Origin: Paenibacillus peoriae KCTC 3763
Lineage (GTDB): Bacteria > Bacillota > Bacilli > Paenibacillales > Paenibacillaceae
Direction: 5' to 3'
Assembly: GCF_000236805.1 (NCBI RefSeq)
Contig: NZ_AGFX01000009.1
Location: forward strand, 173,332-237,331
DNA length: 64,000 nucleotides
The translations under genes and the position numbers were made by a program. Each line of letters begins with the position of its first letter. The first letter of the stretch is position 1. The notes beneath the pieces are model-generated. The model did no database searches. It was not told the origin of the DNA and was given only the letters and a program-made list of their open reading frames with translations. Positions 63,049-64,000 of the stretch are shown here, piece by piece.

Positions 63049-63690
63049 TTACACATACTGCAATAAATCTGCTATCGTCTCCAACGAATAATTTGCTTCC
63101 TTGCAGCTCCGCGCCTCGCCGATGGCCGCTACCGCCATGCCGCCGCGTTTGGCGGCAATGACTCCCGCCTCTGCGTCCTCTACGACAAGACAGGCCGCAG
63201 ACGGAACACCTAATTGGCTGGCAGCTAGCAGGAATACCTCCGGGTCTGGTTTGCTGTGTACAATTCCGTTCCCGTCCGCAACCGCATCGAAATAACCGGA
63301 CAAGCCGATTCGCTCCAGAATTACCGGCGTATTTTTGCTCGATGAACCGATGGCGATTTGGTATCCCCGCTCGCGGAGAGCGGATAAGGTTTCCGGCACT
63401 CCCGGCAGCATATCGTTTTCGTTTAGTTGCCCCAACAGGCTGCGATAAACCTCGTTTTTTCGTTCAGCCAGCTTGCGCTTCTCATCTTGCGTATAACTCT
63501 TTTTTGCCTTTTCCAGAATAATCTCCAGACTCTCCATGCGGCTCACGCCGCGCAGCCGGTGGTTGATCTGCTCGTTAAATTCAATTCCCTCTTGCTCGGC
63601 GAGCTTAGACCACGCCAGGAAATGGTAATGATCCGTCGAAACGATCACGCCGTCCAGATCAAAAATCACCGCTTGGTACCGCTTGTTCAT
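63049..63690 (-). CDS. pgmB: Beta-phosphoglucomutase
   Basis: The 213 residues follow the HAD family: AVIFDLDGVIVSTDHYHFLAWSKLAE (nucleophile and acid-base Asp; the YHFLAW stretch and later LRGVSRMESL are specific to beta-PGM), GSSSKNT, and SKPDPEVFLLAA with VVEDAEAGVIAA. It converts beta-glucose-1-phosphate to glucose-6-phosphate, so a glycoside phosphorylase or a beta-linked sugar is likely upstream. It follows a GH3 gene by 52 bp. Confidence 0.95.
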   Translation of the reverse strand: MNKRYQAVIFDLDGVIVSTDHYHFLAWSKLAEQEGIEFNEQINHRLRGVSRMESLEIILEKAKKSYTQDEKRKLAERKNEVYRSLLGQLNENDMLPGVPETLSALRERGYQIAIGSSSKNTPVILERIGLSGYFDAVADGNGIVHSKPDPEVFLLAASQLGVPSAACLVVEDAEAGVIAAKRGGMAVAAIGEARSCKEANYSLETIADLLQYV

Positions 63691-63742
63691 AACGCCTTCT
63701 TCCTCCTATCCGTGTTATCTCTATCCCATCATGTGCAGCAGA

Positions 63743-64000
63743 TTAGAGCTTGGCGTCCCATAGGCCGCAGAAGGCGTCAACCGGACTCGTCCCCTTGAAC
63801 TCCGACCGTCCCATCAGCTTGTCGATCAGCGCCTGCAGCACATTATCGTTCGAATTGTAGGCGTTAATATAGGTCTTCACCCGCGGTACATCCAACAGAT
63901 GATACGGATTTTCGATCGAAACGAACAAAGTCGGAATGGAGGTCATGAAGGTCGGCACGTTAGCCCCCATCGGCTGCTTCCACTCGATGCGAACGACCGT
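63743..64000 (-). CDS. GH3 glycosidase (beta-N-acetylhexosaminidase/glucosidase type), C-terminal part
   Basis: Only the last 85 residues are in the window; the frame is open at 64000. VVRIEWKQPMGANVPTFMTS, IPTLFVSIENPYHLLDVPRV and SNDNVLQALIDKLMGRSEFKG are the C-terminal alpha/beta domain end of Firmicute GH3 enzymes (NagZ-like). Cytoplasmic or secreted location cannot be told. It probably forms an operon with pgmB downstream. Confidence 0.85.
   Translation of the reverse strand, partial: TVVRIEWKQPMGANVPTFMTSIPTLFVSIENPYHLLDVPRVKTYINAYNSNDNVLQALIDKLMGRSEFKGTSPVDAFCGLWDAKL

Noticed and set aside
1-64000. tRNA, rRNA or prophage structural genes
   Set aside because: None was recognised on either strand; no cloverleaf-like or ribosomal sequence and no phage morphogenesis proteins were seen by reading.

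Overview
The window looks like chromosomal DNA of a spore-forming, low/medium-GC Gram-positive bacterium, most likely a Paenibacillus or close relative (inference). The signs are strong AGGAGG-type ribosome sites, sigma-A promoters, LicT/RAT antitermination, a decayed spore-germination gene, a Tc-type insecticidal toxin gene, XerS-type recombinases and many PTS, ROK and sulfatase genes.

Region 1 (1-6.5 kb) holds redox and quinone/electrophile-stress genes with local regulators: azoreductase, YwnB-like oxidoreductase and DsbA-like protein beside an Rrf2 (YwnA-like) regulator; a flavin monooxygenase-like protein divergent from an HxlR regulator; and a quinone-reductase-like MDR protein. Region 2 (6.5-18.4 kb) is purine nucleoside salvage: ROK regulator, purine nucleoside phosphorylase, EamA exporter, nucleoside deaminase, phosphopentomutase and a NupG-type permease, with the tail of a lost NupC-type transporter. 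It is followed by a large GNAT/beta-rich fusion protein, an amidohydrolase and a Sat4-like acetyltransferase. Region 3 (18.5-22.7 kb) has a TetR regulator divergent from an SDR, a DsbA/FrnE-like protein and a 57-residue coupled protein carrying CDAESGIC, then a QorB-like reductase and decayed genes.

Region 4 (23.0-42.5 kb) is the most unusual part. An 18,153-bp segment (24076-42228) is bounded by inverted ends starting TGTACATCGACA and flanked by the 5-bp direct repeat TGTAC. It carries a 3203-residue TcA-like toxin, a linked alpha/beta-hydrolase, a small peptidase-like protein, an IS1182 scar, a PHP-ATPase of defence type, a spore-germination relic and, at its right end, an intact XerS-like recombinase followed by subterminal repeats of TGACACAAAGTTNCCTAC. 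It sits in the terminal TGTACA of an older, related end with the same layout: a 5'-truncated xerS copy followed by different repeats, TGACAACAAGTTTA. A third such end starts at 42372. No DDE transposase was seen in the window, so the element may be mobilised in trans. The end structure resembles the Tn7/Tn5053 superfamily, but this is inferred from the ends alone.

Region 5 (42.6-64 kb) is largely a sulfated-sugar catabolic region. It has a lactose/cellobiose-type PTS with a sulfatase and a PRD regulator, and a formylglycine-generating enzyme that would activate the sulfatases. A glucose-type EIIA and an EIICB-sulfatase operon each sit behind a LicT-type antiterminator/terminator, on either side of the licT-like gene. 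Next come two ChrA halves, a ROK regulator, a third sulfatase with a GPH-type transporter, a small protein with a duplicated CX3C-X9-CX3C motif, a beta-phosphoglucomutase and the end of a GH3 glycosidase. None of the three sulfatases has a visible signal peptide, so desulfation probably happens in the cytoplasm after uptake.
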